From: CBDFKS01 sp965248905
GTDB taxonomy: Bacteria; Chloroflexota; Dehalococcoidia; Lucifugimonadales; JAGWBF01
Direction of reading: 5' to 3'
DNA: 64,000 bases
NCBI GenBank assembly: GCA_965248905.1
Contig: CBDFKS010000007.1
Span: 310,001-374,000 of the forward strand
A model generated the notes under the pieces. That model ran no database searches, was not told the DNA's origin, and was given only the letters and a program-made list of their open reading frames with translations. Position numbers and translations under genes: made by a program. Of the stretch, positions 34,449 to 42,888 are shown piece after piece. How positions within the stretch are numbered: position 1 is the first letter of the stretch; each line of letters begins with the position of its first letter.

Positions 34449-35315
34449 ATGCAAATCGGAGTGGTTTTCCCACAGACGGAGATTGGGGCTGATCCTGGCG
34501 CGGTCCGTGATTTCGTGCAAGCGTCAGAGGACATGGGATTCAGCCATCTGATCGTTTACGATCATGTTCTTGGCGCTGATCCTAAGTATCACTCGGCGTT
34601 GACCGGACCATACCGCTCGCAACACATGTTTCATGAGCCCTTCGTGGTATTCGGCTATATGGCAGCCATGACCAAGAAGCTGGAGCTGGTGACTGCGGTG
34701 ATTATCTTGGGACAGCGGCAGACCGCCCTAGTGGCCAAGCAAGCGGCAGAAGTGGATGTGCTCAGCGGCGGCCGATTACGCTTGGGCATTGGCACCGGGT
34801 GGAACTACGTGGAGTACGAGGCACTGGGACAGGATTTCCACGATAGAGGCAAAAGGAGCGAGGAGCAGATCGCTCTGATGAGGGACTTGTGGACCCAGGA
34901 GATTGTGAACTTCAGTGGACGCTGGCACAAGGTCACTCATGCGGGGCTAAACCCCTTGCCCATACAGAGGCCCATTCCTGTCTGGCTCGGGGGCGGCGCA
35001 GAGCCGGTGGTTAGCCGCGTGGGACGCATCGCCGATGGCTGGTTTCCCCAGTTCCAGCCCGACGAAGCGGGTAGGCAGGTACTTGAGCGAATGTACGGTT
35101 ATGCTAAAGAAGCTGGTCGAGACCCTTCAACCATAGGTGTGGACGGCCGGATTGACCTGTCCGAAGGTACCCCAGATGACTGGGCAAAGAAGGCGAAAGC
35201 GTGGGAAGGGATCGGGGCAACTCACGTTTCCTTTAGTACAATGAATGCCGGGCTACGCGGTCCCGAGGAACACATCAACGGCATACGTCAGTTCAAAGAG
35301 GTGATGGGCCTCTAA
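34449..35315 (+). CDS. LLM-class F420-dependent oxidoreductase
   Basis: Luciferase-like barrel enzyme of 288 residues from ATG 34449, chosen because MQIGVVFPQTEIGADPGAV is the natural first strand and a GAGGGC lies just upstream. Key elements: EDMGFSHLIVYDHVLGA, LELVTAVIILGQRQTALVAK, EVDVLSGGRLRLGIGTGWNY (flavin/F420-binding barrel motif) and RPIPVWLGGGAEPVVSRVGR. It belongs to the TIGR03619-like group of F420-dependent proteins. Substrate unknown. Followed by cupin and metallo-hydrolase genes on the same strand. Confidence 0.92.
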   Translation: MQIGVVFPQTEIGADPGAVRDFVQASEDMGFSHLIVYDHVLGADPKYHSALTGPYRSQHMFHEPFVVFGYMAAMTKKLELVTAVIILGQRQTALVAKQAAEVDVLSGGRLRLGIGTGWNYVEYEALGQDFHDRGKRSEEQIALMRDLWTQEIVNFSGRWHKVTHAGLNPLPIQRPIPVWLGGGAEPVVSRVGRIADGWFPQFQPDEAGRQVLERMYGYAKEAGRDPSTIGVDGRIDLSEGTPDDWAKKAKAWEGIGATHVSFSTMNAGLRGPEEHINGIRQFKEVMGL

Positions 35316-35372
35316 TGTAGAGGCAGCCATTACATTATCGTAGTTCGGCTATGGGCATAAGGGGTGGGGAAT

Positions 35373-35717
35373 ATGCAGATCGTGCGAGTCTTTTCCGGCG
35401 ATGATGGCGAGTCCCACTTTGAGGACCTGACTCCGGACCAATTGGCAGAGCTGGTCTCCCGGATTGGCGATGGCAAAATATTGCTTAACCGCGACGCTGC
35501 CCATTCCTTTGTAGATTTTCACACCGCTGACCGTCACCAGTACGTGGTAAACATATCTGGCGAGATCGAGCTTGAGACCGCCGATGGGAGCAAGCGACTT
35601 CTGGTCCCCGGCGACGTGTTGGTGGCAGAGGACCTGACCGGGCATGGCCACACATCACGAATTGTCGGCACAGAGTCGCGGTTGTCTCTCGCCGTACCGC
35701 TGGCTACAGATCCGTAG
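35373..35717 (+). CDS. cupin-domain protein
   Basis: 114 residues with a single cupin barrel: FHTADRHQYVVNISGEIELE, then LLVPGDVLVAEDLTGHGHTS. It lacks the full metal-binding GX5HXHX3,4E set: VDFHTADRHQYVV gives two histidines and GHGHTS two more, so metal binding is possible. ATG 35373 preferred over GTG 35364 because GGGGTGGGG lies at suitable spacing. The same-strand neighbours are the LLM oxidoreductase and an MBL hydrolase; a shared degradation pathway is conjecture. Confidence 0.75.
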   Translation: MQIVRVFSGDDGESHFEDLTPDQLAELVSRIGDGKILLNRDAAHSFVDFHTADRHQYVVNISGEIELETADGSKRLLVPGDVLVAEDLTGHGHTSRIVGTESRLSLAVPLATDP

Positions 35718-35770
35718 TTCGAGCGTTCGGTTAGTCTCGTCAGGCTGAAACGATATAGGAGGATAGTGCC

Positions 35771-36523
35771 ATGCCAGAGATTCAGCATCTAGTAACAGGG
35801 TTTCATGCCAACACCGATCAAGGGTCATTGGGCTTCTGCACGGTTACCTTGGTTCGAGGACAGAACAACACATTGGTCGACGTAGGCCCCGCGGGTAGAG
35901 CGACTCTCCTTAGAGACTCCCTAAACCGGGCGGGGCTGGGCGTCGAGGACATAAACATGGTGATCCTCACCCACGCCCATTGGGACCATTGTCAGAATAT
36001 AGATATGTTCCCCAACGCGCGGATACTCATTCACCCCAAGGAGTTGGAGTATGCCGCCTCTCCGAACCGCCCCGATCTGGCGACAGCCAGGTATTTCGTC
36101 AATACATTGCAGGGCAGAGACGTCGACCAGGTGGTGGAGGGGGCCGAGATAGAGCCCGGCATCAAGATTCTGGAAACACCCGGGCATACAAGGGGACACA
36201 TTAGCGTGCTGGTAGACACCCCCGAAGGACAGGTAGCCATATCCGGCGATGCACTGCCATGGGCCAGGTCCGTGTTCACTGGGATGCCCATGATCATCTT
36301 CTGGGATGAGAAAGAGGCGGCCGATAGCGTGAAGAAGCTGCTGGGCGCGTCCAAGGTCTTCTATCCAGGCCACGACAGGGCATTCCGTCTGGGGCCTGGA
36401 AACGAGGTGGAGTATATAAGCGGTGAGGACAGCATTCGCTTGCTTCTGATGCATGATGGCGCGGGTGACGTCACAATCAAGGTGGCGCCAGATGCCCCAA
36501 CAGTACCGGTAAAAATGTACTAA
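35771..36523 (+). CDS. MBL-fold metallo-hydrolase
   Basis: Metallo-beta-lactamase-fold hydrolase of 250 residues. Motif ILTHAHWDHCQNIDMF supplies HxHxDH (H-A-H-W-D-H), LETPGHTRGHISVLV the next histidine, VAISGDALPW the aspartate and VFYPGHDRAF the last histidine, so both metal sites are complete. Start ATG 35771 has GGAGG 7 bases before it. It resembles the glyoxalase II/lactonase-like branch, but the substrate is not known. A strong terminator follows 40 bases after the stop. Confidence 0.9.
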   Translation: MPEIQHLVTGFHANTDQGSLGFCTVTLVRGQNNTLVDVGPAGRATLLRDSLNRAGLGVEDINMVILTHAHWDHCQNIDMFPNARILIHPKELEYAASPNRPDLATARYFVNTLQGRDVDQVVEGAEIEPGIKILETPGHTRGHISVLVDTPEGQVAISGDALPWARSVFTGMPMIIFWDEKEAADSVKKLLGASKVFYPGHDRAFRLGPGNEVEYISGEDSIRLLLMHDGAGDVTIKVAPDAPTVPVKMY

Positions 36524-36560
36524 GCCAATGTATCGGTTTCCGTCCTGAAGTCAGATGAAT

Positions 36561-36590
36561 AAATACCGCAGCCTCAAGGCTGCGGTATTT
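36561..36590. terminator. bidirectional intrinsic terminator
   Basis: AAATACCGCAGCC-TCAA-GGCTGCGGTATTT forms a 13-bp perfect stem with A-run and T-run on the two sides. It lies between the convergent MBL hydrolase and acetamidase genes. Confidence 0.85.
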
Positions 36591-36677
36591 AAGCGGTATT
36601 TAAATAGAACGTACTAAGGGCTCTCAATCAAAGGGATATCGAGTAAAGCCCGTACCCGGAAAATGTTTCAGTGCACC

Positions 36678-37787
36678 TTAGCCTACGAAGATGTCCAACG
36701 GCAGGAATGCCGACACCACGAAGTTGGGAACGTCCACCACCTCGCTGACCTTCAGGTCCACGGCTACGCTGCAGATGCAGTAGGCCTGCTCCCTGGACCA
36801 GCCTCGCTCCATAAGAAGATCGATCATGCTTAGCAAGGCGTGCCTTGCCGCCAGCGTCCCGTCTTCCGACTGATTTACCCCGTCGGAGGAAATACACATG
36901 CCCATGGTTGCCTGAAACCGGCGAGGCGCTGCCATTTCGGGACTGAGATAGTAGTCGTCCCGTTCGAAAATGGGGAACCGCAGGTTTCGTCGCGCGGCCT
37001 CGCCCTTGCGCACCTGGAAGCTGGCGTGTAATGTGCAGTCCATCTCGATAGCTGTGCCGCAACACTCGGAATCCCCTTGAGCGAAATGGGCGTCTCCCGC
37101 GGAGAATAAGGCTCCCTCTGTGAAAACGGGAAACAGCAGTCGTACCCCAGCGCTGTGTTGCTTCACATCCATGTTGCCACCATGTTCCCTGGGAGGCACC
37201 GTGCGAAGCCCCTCTGAGGCCAGGGGTTCGGTGGCCGGTACTGCGTCCTGGGGATTGGGCCCCAGCACCATGCCACCGCGAAGACGCAGCTCTTCCTCAC
37301 GCAGGAGAATCTCCTGCCTGAGCTGCCGGGATGGAGCTATTCCAGCGGTGCCCATGAAGGATGCGCCGGGTATCCTGACACCCGGCAAGTCCGGGGACTC
37401 TGCATAGCCGTCTTTGATGTCCCAGTGCACTACAAAGGGTTCCAGGAACAGGTCTCGCAAGAAACCGAATCCTGGAATAATCGTGGTGAACCCCCATTTG
37501 GCGGGCTCGATGTTCAGTATGTTTACCTCTAGCAGGTCTCCCGGCTGGGCGCCCTTCACGTAAACAGGGCCGGTTAGCGGGTGCACCACGTTGAGGTTCA
37601 CACTGAGAAGGTCGTTGGGCTTCGTTTGGGGGGTAACCTGCCCATCGAAGGCGTTGCGGGTCTGCATTACGACCTCTTCACCAGGGTCTGCTTCCACGGC
37701 GGGGGGTATATCCGGGTGCCAGCGATTGTGGCCTTTGGTGGGTTCATCGATACAGTTTTTGGAGTAGTCCAGCTCGATGCTCTTCAA
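36678..37787 (-). CDS. acetamidase/formamidase family protein
   Basis: FmdA/AmdA family amidase, which hydrolyses short amides to the acid and ammonia. 369 residues. KSIELDYSKNCIDEPTKGHN and GQVTPQTKPNDLLSVNLNVV open the fold; NPLTGPVYVKGAQPGDLLEV-like sequence (HPLTGPVYVKGAQPGDLLEV), GGNMDVKQHSAG and GDAHFAQGDSECCGTAIE are the family signature with metal-coordinating Asp/His; SVAVDLKVSEVVDVPNFVVS closes it. The start is TTG 37787, with a strong AGGAGG 6 bases upstream. Alone on this strand; no urea or amide transporter nearby. Confidence 0.92.
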   Translation of the reverse strand: MKSIELDYSKNCIDEPTKGHNRWHPDIPPAVEADPGEEVVMQTRNAFDGQVTPQTKPNDLLSVNLNVVHPLTGPVYVKGAQPGDLLEVNILNIEPAKWGFTTIIPGFGFLRDLFLEPFVVHWDIKDGYAESPDLPGVRIPGASFMGTAGIAPSRQLRQEILLREEELRLRGGMVLGPNPQDAVPATEPLASEGLRTVPPREHGGNMDVKQHSAGVRLLFPVFTEGALFSAGDAHFAQGDSECCGTAIEMDCTLHASFQVRKGEAARRNLRFPIFERDDYYLSPEMAAPRRFQATMGMCISSDGVNQSEDGTLAARHALLSMIDLLMERGWSREQAYCICSVAVDLKVSEVVDVPNFVVSAFLPLDIFVG

Positions 37788-37918
37788 TTCGTTCCTCCTG
37801 CCGCCAATTTTCTACACGATTGCTTGTATAAAGAGAGAGGTGGGCCGCGAGCACCAGAATTATAGCCCACGGTAACAGGTGAGTCCATAGGGATTTCCCG
37901 GGGGTGCCTTGAGGGTAA

Positions 37919-38076
37919 TCTAGTGCTTAGTCAACCTTAGAATCGATGCATCGTTTCACCCCCACTCTAACTCTCCCCCATCAAGGGGGAGAGAACAAAT
38001 CCCTTCCCCCTCGATGGGGGAAGGCTAGGATGGGGGTGAATGTCACCTTTCAAACCTTGGCTGACTAAGCACTAGA
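37919..38076. repeat. MITE-like element with 15-bp terminal inverted repeats
   Basis: 158 bases bounded by perfect inverted repeats TCTAGTGCTTAGTCA (37919-37933) and TGACTAAGCACTAGA (38062-38076). Inside are three nested or serial hairpins: TTCACCCCCA/TGGGGGTGAA, CTCTCCCCC-ATCAA-GGGGGAGAG and CTTCCCCC-TCGAT-GGGGGAAG. The last is the same hairpin that the two IS4 elements have entered at 40990 and 42888. There is no coding frame. No convincing target duplication flanks it. Confidence 0.7.
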
Positions 38077-38242
38077 CCTCGTGCGCGGGTGTTCTGGTAG
38101 GTTAGGCTGGTCATAAGAGCAGACATGGTCTGCCTTAAGGCGTTGACCCTTGTGATAGACGGTGCTACACTTCTGCCTCGACCTGTTCCAGGAGGTATAT
38201 AGCCTGAATAGATCGCGATTTCAGTTGTAAAGGAGTGAGTCA

Positions 38243-38566
38243 ATGTATCTCATCCGAAGAGTTGCCAAGGTACAGCCAGGAAAGGGCTGGGAGGTGGCCA
38301 ACTATCTTTCCAACATCTGCAAGGCCTATCAACAAGCGGGTCGCAATGAGGCTCGGGTATATATGCAGGGTTCTAACATGCCCGGACCCGAGGAGGTGGT
38401 CTATGCCGAGTGGACTCAGGAGCGGATAGAGCCCACCGTCACGGGCACGGTGCCGGAGGCGGTACGTACCAACCACGCCAAGATGGCACCACTGCTTACT
38501 CAGTACTCGATCGAGTTCTACGAGCTGGTTACTACGGAGAAGCTCAAGGGTAGAGGTCTGGCATAG
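38243..38566 (+). CDS. small alpha/beta-barrel-like protein, 107 aa
   Basis: A 107-residue protein that resembles the dimeric alpha-beta barrel (ABM/NIPSNAP-like) fold: YLIRRVAKVQPGKGWEVANY at the start, a middle strand EEVVYAEWTQERIEP and the end YSIEFYELVTTEKLK. No catalytic residue can be assigned. ATG 38243 is preceded by AAAGGAG at good spacing. It is followed by an MFS carrier 28 bases after its stop and probably shares its transcript. Function unknown. Confidence 0.65.
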   Translation: MYLIRRVAKVQPGKGWEVANYLSNICKAYQQAGRNEARVYMQGSNMPGPEEVVYAEWTQERIEPTVTGTVPEAVRTNHAKMAPLLTQYSIEFYELVTTEKLKGRGLA

Positions 38567-38593
38567 ACGCGGCATTTAGCGGGCTGTAACTCT

Positions 38594-39811
38594 ATGATAC
38601 ATGTTCAGGCGTTGCGTTCGGTCCCTTACAGCAGTATTGTGGTTGTTCTTTGCATGGTGGCGGCTACACCGGTTGCCTTCATAGGGATTGGATTTGGAGC
38701 TTTGTACCCATTCATACAGGAAGACCTGGGGGTTAACCGGGCTCAGCTAGGGCTTATCTCCTCGGTGATTTTCGTTGGTGGGACCGCCACCGTGCTCTTG
38801 GCGGGGTGGCTGGTGGATAGAGTCGGGGCTCACAAACTGGAGACCCTTTCTCTATTCGGCGTGGTTGTTGGCCTTCTGTTGTTTTCGCAGATCCAAACTC
38901 TTACGCAAGGGATACTTGTGGGCTTTTTCATAGGAGTGGTAATGGCAGCAACCTATCCATCTTACACCAAGGCTATCATGGACTGGCTCAAGCCCGGTAC
39001 TCGCGGCCTGGCCATGGGATTCATCGAAGGAGGAATTACGGCTGGTGGAATTCTGGCGGCGCTGCTCCTGACCTATCTGGGACTAAATTTTAGCTGGCGA
39101 GCAGCGGTCATAGTCGTGGCCATCATGATTGGTGTTGCCGCCCTGACATTCTTTGCGTTTTACCGGGACAAACCCGAAAGCCGAGAGGACCGCAAGAGTA
39201 GGCAGACCTCTGGCCATTTGTCCTTGGTAGTCAAAAACCGCGACATGTTGGTAATTACCCTGTTTGGCGCAGCTTTCGTAGCCAACTTCAAAGTTTTCAC
39301 CAGTTATCTGGTGTTGTTCCTAAAGGAAGACCTGAACATGTCCGCCGGACTGGCTGGAGGTCTCCTGGCTGTGGCGATGGCCGGCGGCGCCGCGGGACGT
39401 TTTGGTCTGGGTCTGGTCAGTGATCTGCTCATGGACGGACGCAGAGTGATTATCATTACCTTGCTTGGAATGTCATGCATAGCGTTCATGGCCGCGATGG
39501 CATGGCTGCCATCCAGCACGCCACGGTGGATGGTCATCGTGCTGATATTCTTCGTGGGCGTCGCCACAATGGGATGGGGCGCCCTCTACACGATATTCGT
39601 AGCCGAGCTGGCGACCCCCGCCCTCACTGGCACGGCCATAGGATTTACAAACACGGTCCAGCGGATATTTACCTTTGGCGTTACGCCTGTGTTCGGGTTC
39701 CTTGTGGATCGGACGGGGTCTTACGATGTGGGTTGGTGGATGATGGCTGGGCTGGCGGCTCTGGGTACCGGGACCCTCGCATTCATGCGTCCGGAGACCC
39801 GACGCAGGTGA
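38594..39811 (+). CDS. MFS transporter
   Basis: Major-facilitator carrier, 405 residues with about twelve hydrophobic segments. The family loop between helices 2 and 3 is GWLVDRVGAHKLETLS, and helix 4/5 ends with AMGFIEGGITAGGILAALLL. The second half has AGRFGLGLVSDLLMDGRRVI as its matching loop. Substrate unknown; the related carrier at 50508-51710 lies in a comparable catabolic region. No regulator next to it. Confidence 0.9.
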   Translation: MIHVQALRSVPYSSIVVVLCMVAATPVAFIGIGFGALYPFIQEDLGVNRAQLGLISSVIFVGGTATVLLAGWLVDRVGAHKLETLSLFGVVVGLLLFSQIQTLTQGILVGFFIGVVMAATYPSYTKAIMDWLKPGTRGLAMGFIEGGITAGGILAALLLTYLGLNFSWRAAVIVVAIMIGVAALTFFAFYRDKPESREDRKSRQTSGHLSLVVKNRDMLVITLFGAAFVANFKVFTSYLVLFLKEDLNMSAGLAGGLLAVAMAGGAAGRFGLGLVSDLLMDGRRVIIITLLGMSCIAFMAAMAWLPSSTPRWMVIVLIFFVGVATMGWGALYTIFVAELATPALTGTAIGFTNTVQRIFTFGVTPVFGFLVDRTGSYDVGWWMMAGLAALGTGTLAFMRPETRRR

Positions 39812-39931
39812 TGAGCGATTTTCACCGTTATTTGGTTTAGCTGAATTGCCGGAGCCATGTCCATCGGCTATACTCTATGAGGCCGTTTTCGTGGTCTCAT
39901 AATAGTTTGTGGTCAATCACCTGATAGGAGT

Positions 39932-40240
39932 ATGATCGTGGTCTCCCAGCTACGCATTTACACCATTAATCGGGGCATGATGGAGTCATGGCTGAAGCTG
40001 TTTCAGGAGCGTATTAGACCCATTCATGACAAGCTGGGAATAAAGGTGGAGTCGACGTGGGTGAGCGCCGAAAAGACCGATTTCATTTGGATCCGCAGTT
40101 TTGCCAGTGCAGAGGATATAGCCGTGAAAGAGGCTGAGTATTTTAATTCACCAGAGCGCAAGGCCCTTGGGGACCTGCCCACCAGCCACATCGCAAAGAT
40201 GGAAGTGCGGGTAATCGACCCCGCCTTCATTTCGGGTTAA
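39932..40240 (+). CDS. NIPSNAP family protein
   Basis: 102 residues, dimeric ferredoxin-like fold. QLRIYTINRGMMESWLKLFQ and FIWIRSFASAEDIAVKEAEY with YFNSPERKALGD are the NIPSNAP signature. A clear paralogue is at 57424-57777 (MIHEVRIYTINRGMMDSWLK). ATG 39932 follows TAGGAG. NIPSNAP proteins have no agreed catalytic activity in bacteria and occur beside degradation genes. The gene 37 bases downstream is DinB-like. Confidence 0.85.
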   Translation: MIVVSQLRIYTINRGMMESWLKLFQERIRPIHDKLGIKVESTWVSAEKTDFIWIRSFASAEDIAVKEAEYFNSPERKALGDLPTSHIAKMEVRVIDPAFISG

Positions 40241-40276
40241 CATAAATAGTTTTATGGGTGAAAACAGGAGTTGAAC

Positions 40277-40939
40277 ATGGTTGAGAATCGGTCGGATGAT
40301 AGCGCGTCTGGGTCTGTCTTGTTCCCCCAGTTCGAGTCGAAGCTGTACGACATGATCAGCCTAGAGGTCGAGGGACTTAGCGATCAGCAGTTGGACTGGC
40401 AGTCTGAGAGTTGGGAGTGGAGTAAGTGGAGCATTCGTCGACAGGTAAGCCACATGGCTTTCTTCACCTCTTTCTGGCTGTTGAGGCGATGGGGCGAGCA
40501 GCTTTTCCCGACGATACCCTCTGATCTTGGTGAGAGAGGGCAATATGCTATGTCCGAGGATGGCTCTTGGTTGGATGAAAAGGCATACAGTGACATGCCA
40601 CTCCTTCTCGGAAAGGTAAAGGACGCCATGGGACTGGCTCAATACGTAATGACCCACGAAACTGTGGGCTCAATGGGGCGAAAGGAGCTTAAAATCGACA
40701 ATATTGCCCAGTGGCAGTGGTACCGCAAGGCCCACCCAGGTGGGTTCCAGAAAGAATCAGCGGACTCGGCCACGGTTTACATGAGCCTGGAAGCCACTTT
40801 CCGGCACATGTATTACGAGGTGATTACCCATCTATATAACGTTCAGCGCATCAAACGGGCTCAAGGTCTCACCGCAAGCCAGCAGATCCCTTTTGAGGGG
40901 TACTGGGCGCTTCCAGACTGGGACAGAAGTGAGCCCTAG
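40277..40939 (+). CDS. DinB-superfamily-like protein, 220 aa
   Basis: A four-helix-bundle protein of the DinB/mycothiol-dependent maleylpyruvate isomerase type. Histidines at RRQVSHMAFFTSFWLLRRWG and ATFRHMYYEVITHLYNVQRI are spaced as in the metal-binding His triad of the superfamily. ATG 40277 with CAGGAG upstream was preferred over TTG 40271. The gene follows the NIPSNAP gene by 37 bases and ends 52 bases before the first IS4 element. No detailed function. Confidence 0.6.
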   Translation: MVENRSDDSASGSVLFPQFESKLYDMISLEVEGLSDQQLDWQSESWEWSKWSIRRQVSHMAFFTSFWLLRRWGEQLFPTIPSDLGERGQYAMSEDGSWLDEKAYSDMPLLLGKVKDAMGLAQYVMTHETVGSMGRKELKIDNIAQWQWYRKAHPGGFQKESADSATVYMSLEATFRHMYYEVITHLYNVQRIKRAQGLTASQQIPFEGYWALPDWDRSEP

Positions 40940-40979
40940 CTTTGGAATTCACTTAGCAGAGAGACGAAGAACTCCTTCC

Positions 40980-40990
40980 CCCTTGATGGG
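40980..40990. repeat. target-site duplication, left of IS4 copy 1
   Basis: CCCTTGATGGG, repeated directly after the element at 42316-42326. The 11-bp length is typical of the IS4 family. It is the loop side of the GC-rich hairpin CCTTCCCCC-TTGAT-GGGGGAAGG. Confidence 0.9.
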
Positions 40991-42315
40991 CTCACTGGGG
41001 TAGGCATTTGAAATTATGAGCTTTGGGAACCGGTTTATGGTAGGTAATTTGCAAACCAGGGAGTGGGTTTGGCCAAGGTTCAGGTATGAGCCACAGGCGA
41101 AGCCAAGGCCTACCCTGGAGCAGTTGCCGAGTCATACAGCATATGCCCTTCTTTATCACGCTATCCTTTCGGGGTCCAGAACAGCTAGGAAGTGGATGAG
41201 GGCTTCTGACTCTCTGGGGAGGTACTCCAAGAGAAATAGCGTCTTCTGCTCTGGTCCCATAGGCCGTGGCCCACAGGGTAGCCACCGCCAGAACGAGCCA
41301 GTACCGGGCCACTCGGTCCGGGTCAGTCCGTCGAGTGCGTTGCCATTGCCAACCCACACTCTTGAGAGCGCGAAAACCCAACTCGATCCAGAAGCGCAAC
41401 CCATACCAGCATACCCCCACATCCTCGGGAGGCAAGTCGGTAATCACTATCCAGGGTTCCTTCTGGCCTTTATCCCAAACCACCACCAAAGTACCGAAGC
41501 GGTGGCGCTTGGGATTATAAAAGGCACTGCCCCTTCCTACCCAGGCGTGGCCTGGTCCGGGAATCAGCGTCCTGGCTTGCCGGCGTTGCACCTGCAACGG
41601 TTGAAAGCTGGTGTTGTTTTTTACCCGCATCAGTGGATGCCATCCCAAGGCCCGTATTTGCTTCCAAAGGCGGGGGCTCCACAAGCCCCGGTCAGTCATC
41701 ACCAGCACCTCCATGCTTTTGGACACTTCGGGAGCAAGCAGTTGCAAAAGCCGGAGGATTTCGGGAATCCAAGCCCCCGACCTGTTAGCAGGGAGTATGG
41801 TCCAGGCAATGGGAATGGCGCTACCCCGGTACAGCACGCTTACTACCAGGGCGACCACGCGGTCTTGGTGGGCTGTTGCGTCGACGGCCAAGGCCAGTTG
41901 TTGACCTTTCCACAAAGACAGCAGCCAGCGGAGCAAAGGCGCAAAACAGAGGGTTACATCCAACTGGATGTTGCAGGGAGTGGCCTTCTCCGAACCATCC
42001 CGAAGGAACTCTCTAAGGTATTGTCGCAGAGCATGGAAGGTGGCGATGGAGGATAGAGCATCAATCACCGCGCTTTGGCAAGCACTCTTAGCCATGATTG
42101 CCCCATACACCCATAGCGCCAATCCACGTATTTGGCTGGATCTTAGGTCAGGAAAATACTGTTCAGTTGAACGTAGCAAGTGGTACCATTCTCTCGGAAA
42201 GCGCATGAGTCACCTCCCCACATCCCAGTTGAGTGATACTTCTAGGATGACGGGAAAGCTCGGCGCTTTCCTAGCTGTTTTTAAACAAGTTTTAGGATAT
42301 GCCTACCCCAGTGAG
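40991..42315 (-). mobile_element. IS4-family insertion sequence, copy 1 (1325 bp)
   Basis: Ends are inverted repeats CTCACTGGGGTAGGCAT (left) and ATGCCTACCCCAGTGAG (right), 17 bp perfect. Flanked by an 11-bp direct repeat. The single gene is a DDE transposase on the minus strand. Sequence matches copy 2 (42889-44213) by eye except for a base near the transposase start. Confidence 0.95.
40992..42206 (-). CDS. IS4-family transposase
   Basis: DDE transposase, 404 residues. The IS4 signature Y-(2)-R-(3)-E-(6)-K is exact in WYGLRFWIELGFRALKSVGW: Tyr, Arg, the catalytic Glu and Lys. The first Asp is in LALAVDATAHQDRVVA and the second in VLVMTDRGLWSPRLWK. Start ATG 42206 has GGGGAGGTG 5 bases before it, and the stop TGA lies inside the left terminal repeat, so the gene fills the element. 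Differs from copy 2 at residue 3 (Phe instead of Leu). Intact and possibly active. Confidence 0.95.
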   Translation of the reverse strand: MRFPREWYHLLRSTEQYFPDLRSSQIRGLALWVYGAIMAKSACQSAVIDALSSIATFHALRQYLREFLRDGSEKATPCNIQLDVTLCFAPLLRWLLSLWKGQQLALAVDATAHQDRVVALVVSVLYRGSAIPIAWTILPANRSGAWIPEILRLLQLLAPEVSKSMEVLVMTDRGLWSPRLWKQIRALGWHPLMRVKNNTSFQPLQVQRRQARTLIPGPGHAWVGRGSAFYNPKRHRFGTLVVVWDKGQKEPWIVITDLPPEDVGVCWYGLRFWIELGFRALKSVGWQWQRTRRTDPDRVARYWLVLAVATLWATAYGTRAEDAISLGVPPQRVRSPHPLPSCSGPRKDSVIKKGICCMTRQLLQGRPWLRLWLIPEPWPNPLPGLQITYHKPVPKAHNFKCLPQ

Positions 42316-42426
42316 CCCTTGATGGGGGAAGGTTGGAATGGGGGTGAAATGGATGAGAAGTGACAGTTTTGTCTTTCTTCAGCATTCCTCATTAATAGGC
42401 ACAGAATAACGAAACAGGAGGTCAGG
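42316..42426. repeat. right half of the hairpin repeat plus spacer before the rhodanese gene
   Basis: CCCTTGATGGGGGAAGGTTG followed by GAATGGGGGTGAAATGG completes the hairpin repeat interrupted by IS4 copy 1 (left half at 40970-40990). The same repeat is uninterrupted within 37919-38076. The rest is upstream region for the rhodanese gene, with AACAGGAGG before its ATG. Confidence 0.75.
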
Positions 42427-42792
42427 ATGCCCACAGGCAGAGAGCTAATTCAGCAGGCACAGGAGTCAATGTCGACAACAGATGTCCAACAGGTCCACGA
42501 TACTCTGCAGTCAGGTGACAAGCTGATAGTCCTTGACGTACGAGAGAAGGACGAGTGGGCCGCCGGCCACATCCCTCAAGCCACACATTTGCCTCGAGGG
42601 TTCATTGAAGGTCGTACGGAGGAGCTGATCCCGGATAAAAGTACGCCGATAGTGTGCCATTGAGGAGGGACCGGACGAGCTTCGCTGGCAGCGAAGACAC
42701 TTCAGAGCATGGGATACACCAACGTGACCTATATGGACCCGGGATTCAACGGTTGGAAGGAAACGAATCTGCCGGTCGAGACTGGACCGTGA
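42427..42792 (+). CDS. rhodanese-domain sulfurtransferase, candidate selenoprotein (UGA at codon 79)
   Basis: A single-domain rhodanese of 121 residues if UGA is decoded. The N-terminal half has VLDVREKDEWAAGHIPQATH, the standard fold. It reads PIVCH-UGA-GGTGRASLAAKTL and continues to MGYTNVTYMDPGFNGWKETN, with the final stop TGA at 42790. In the family, PIVVYC-RSGGRS-like sequence places the catalytic Cys exactly at the UGA (42661-42663); the remaining loop GGTGR keeps the six-residue active-site geometry ending in Arg. A 7-bp hairpin follows (separate entry). Without readthrough the product would be a 78-residue fragment lacking the active site. ATG 42427 has AGGAGG 7 bases before it. The gene is the only one between two IS4 copies. 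A nonsense mutation is the alternative, but it would have to hit the one catalytic codon and leave the rest intact. Confidence 0.8.
42680..42696 (+). promoter_or_regulatory. candidate bacterial SECIS hairpin in the rhodanese gene
   Basis: CUUCGCU pairs with AGCGAAG, seven perfect pairs around GGC (or six around UGGCA). The stem begins 17 nt and the loop 23-24 nt after the UGA. Both a GG in the loop and the distance agree with bacterial SECIS elements. Confidence 0.6.
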
Positions 42793-42888
42793 GAATCTCG
42801 ATGCCTTTCAGCTAGATTCCGGACTTCATCCACCTCGCAGACTCTTCCCATCAACGAGAAAAGATCAAACTCCTTCCCCCTTGATGGG
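42793..42888. repeat. spacer and left half of the hairpin repeat before IS4 copy 2
   Basis: CTCTTCCCATCAACGAGAAAA and CTCCTTCCCCCTTGATGGG form the left half of the same repeat family seen at 37919-38076. The 11-bp target duplication CCCTTGATGGG is at 42878-42888 and 44214-44224. Confidence 0.75.

Noticed and set aside
41016..42056. 346-codon open frame on the plus strand inside IS4 copy 1 (also 42914-43954 in copy 2)
   Set aside because: It is antisense to the transposase, has no family resemblance, and appears identically in both IS copies only because they are copies. A codon-bias shadow.
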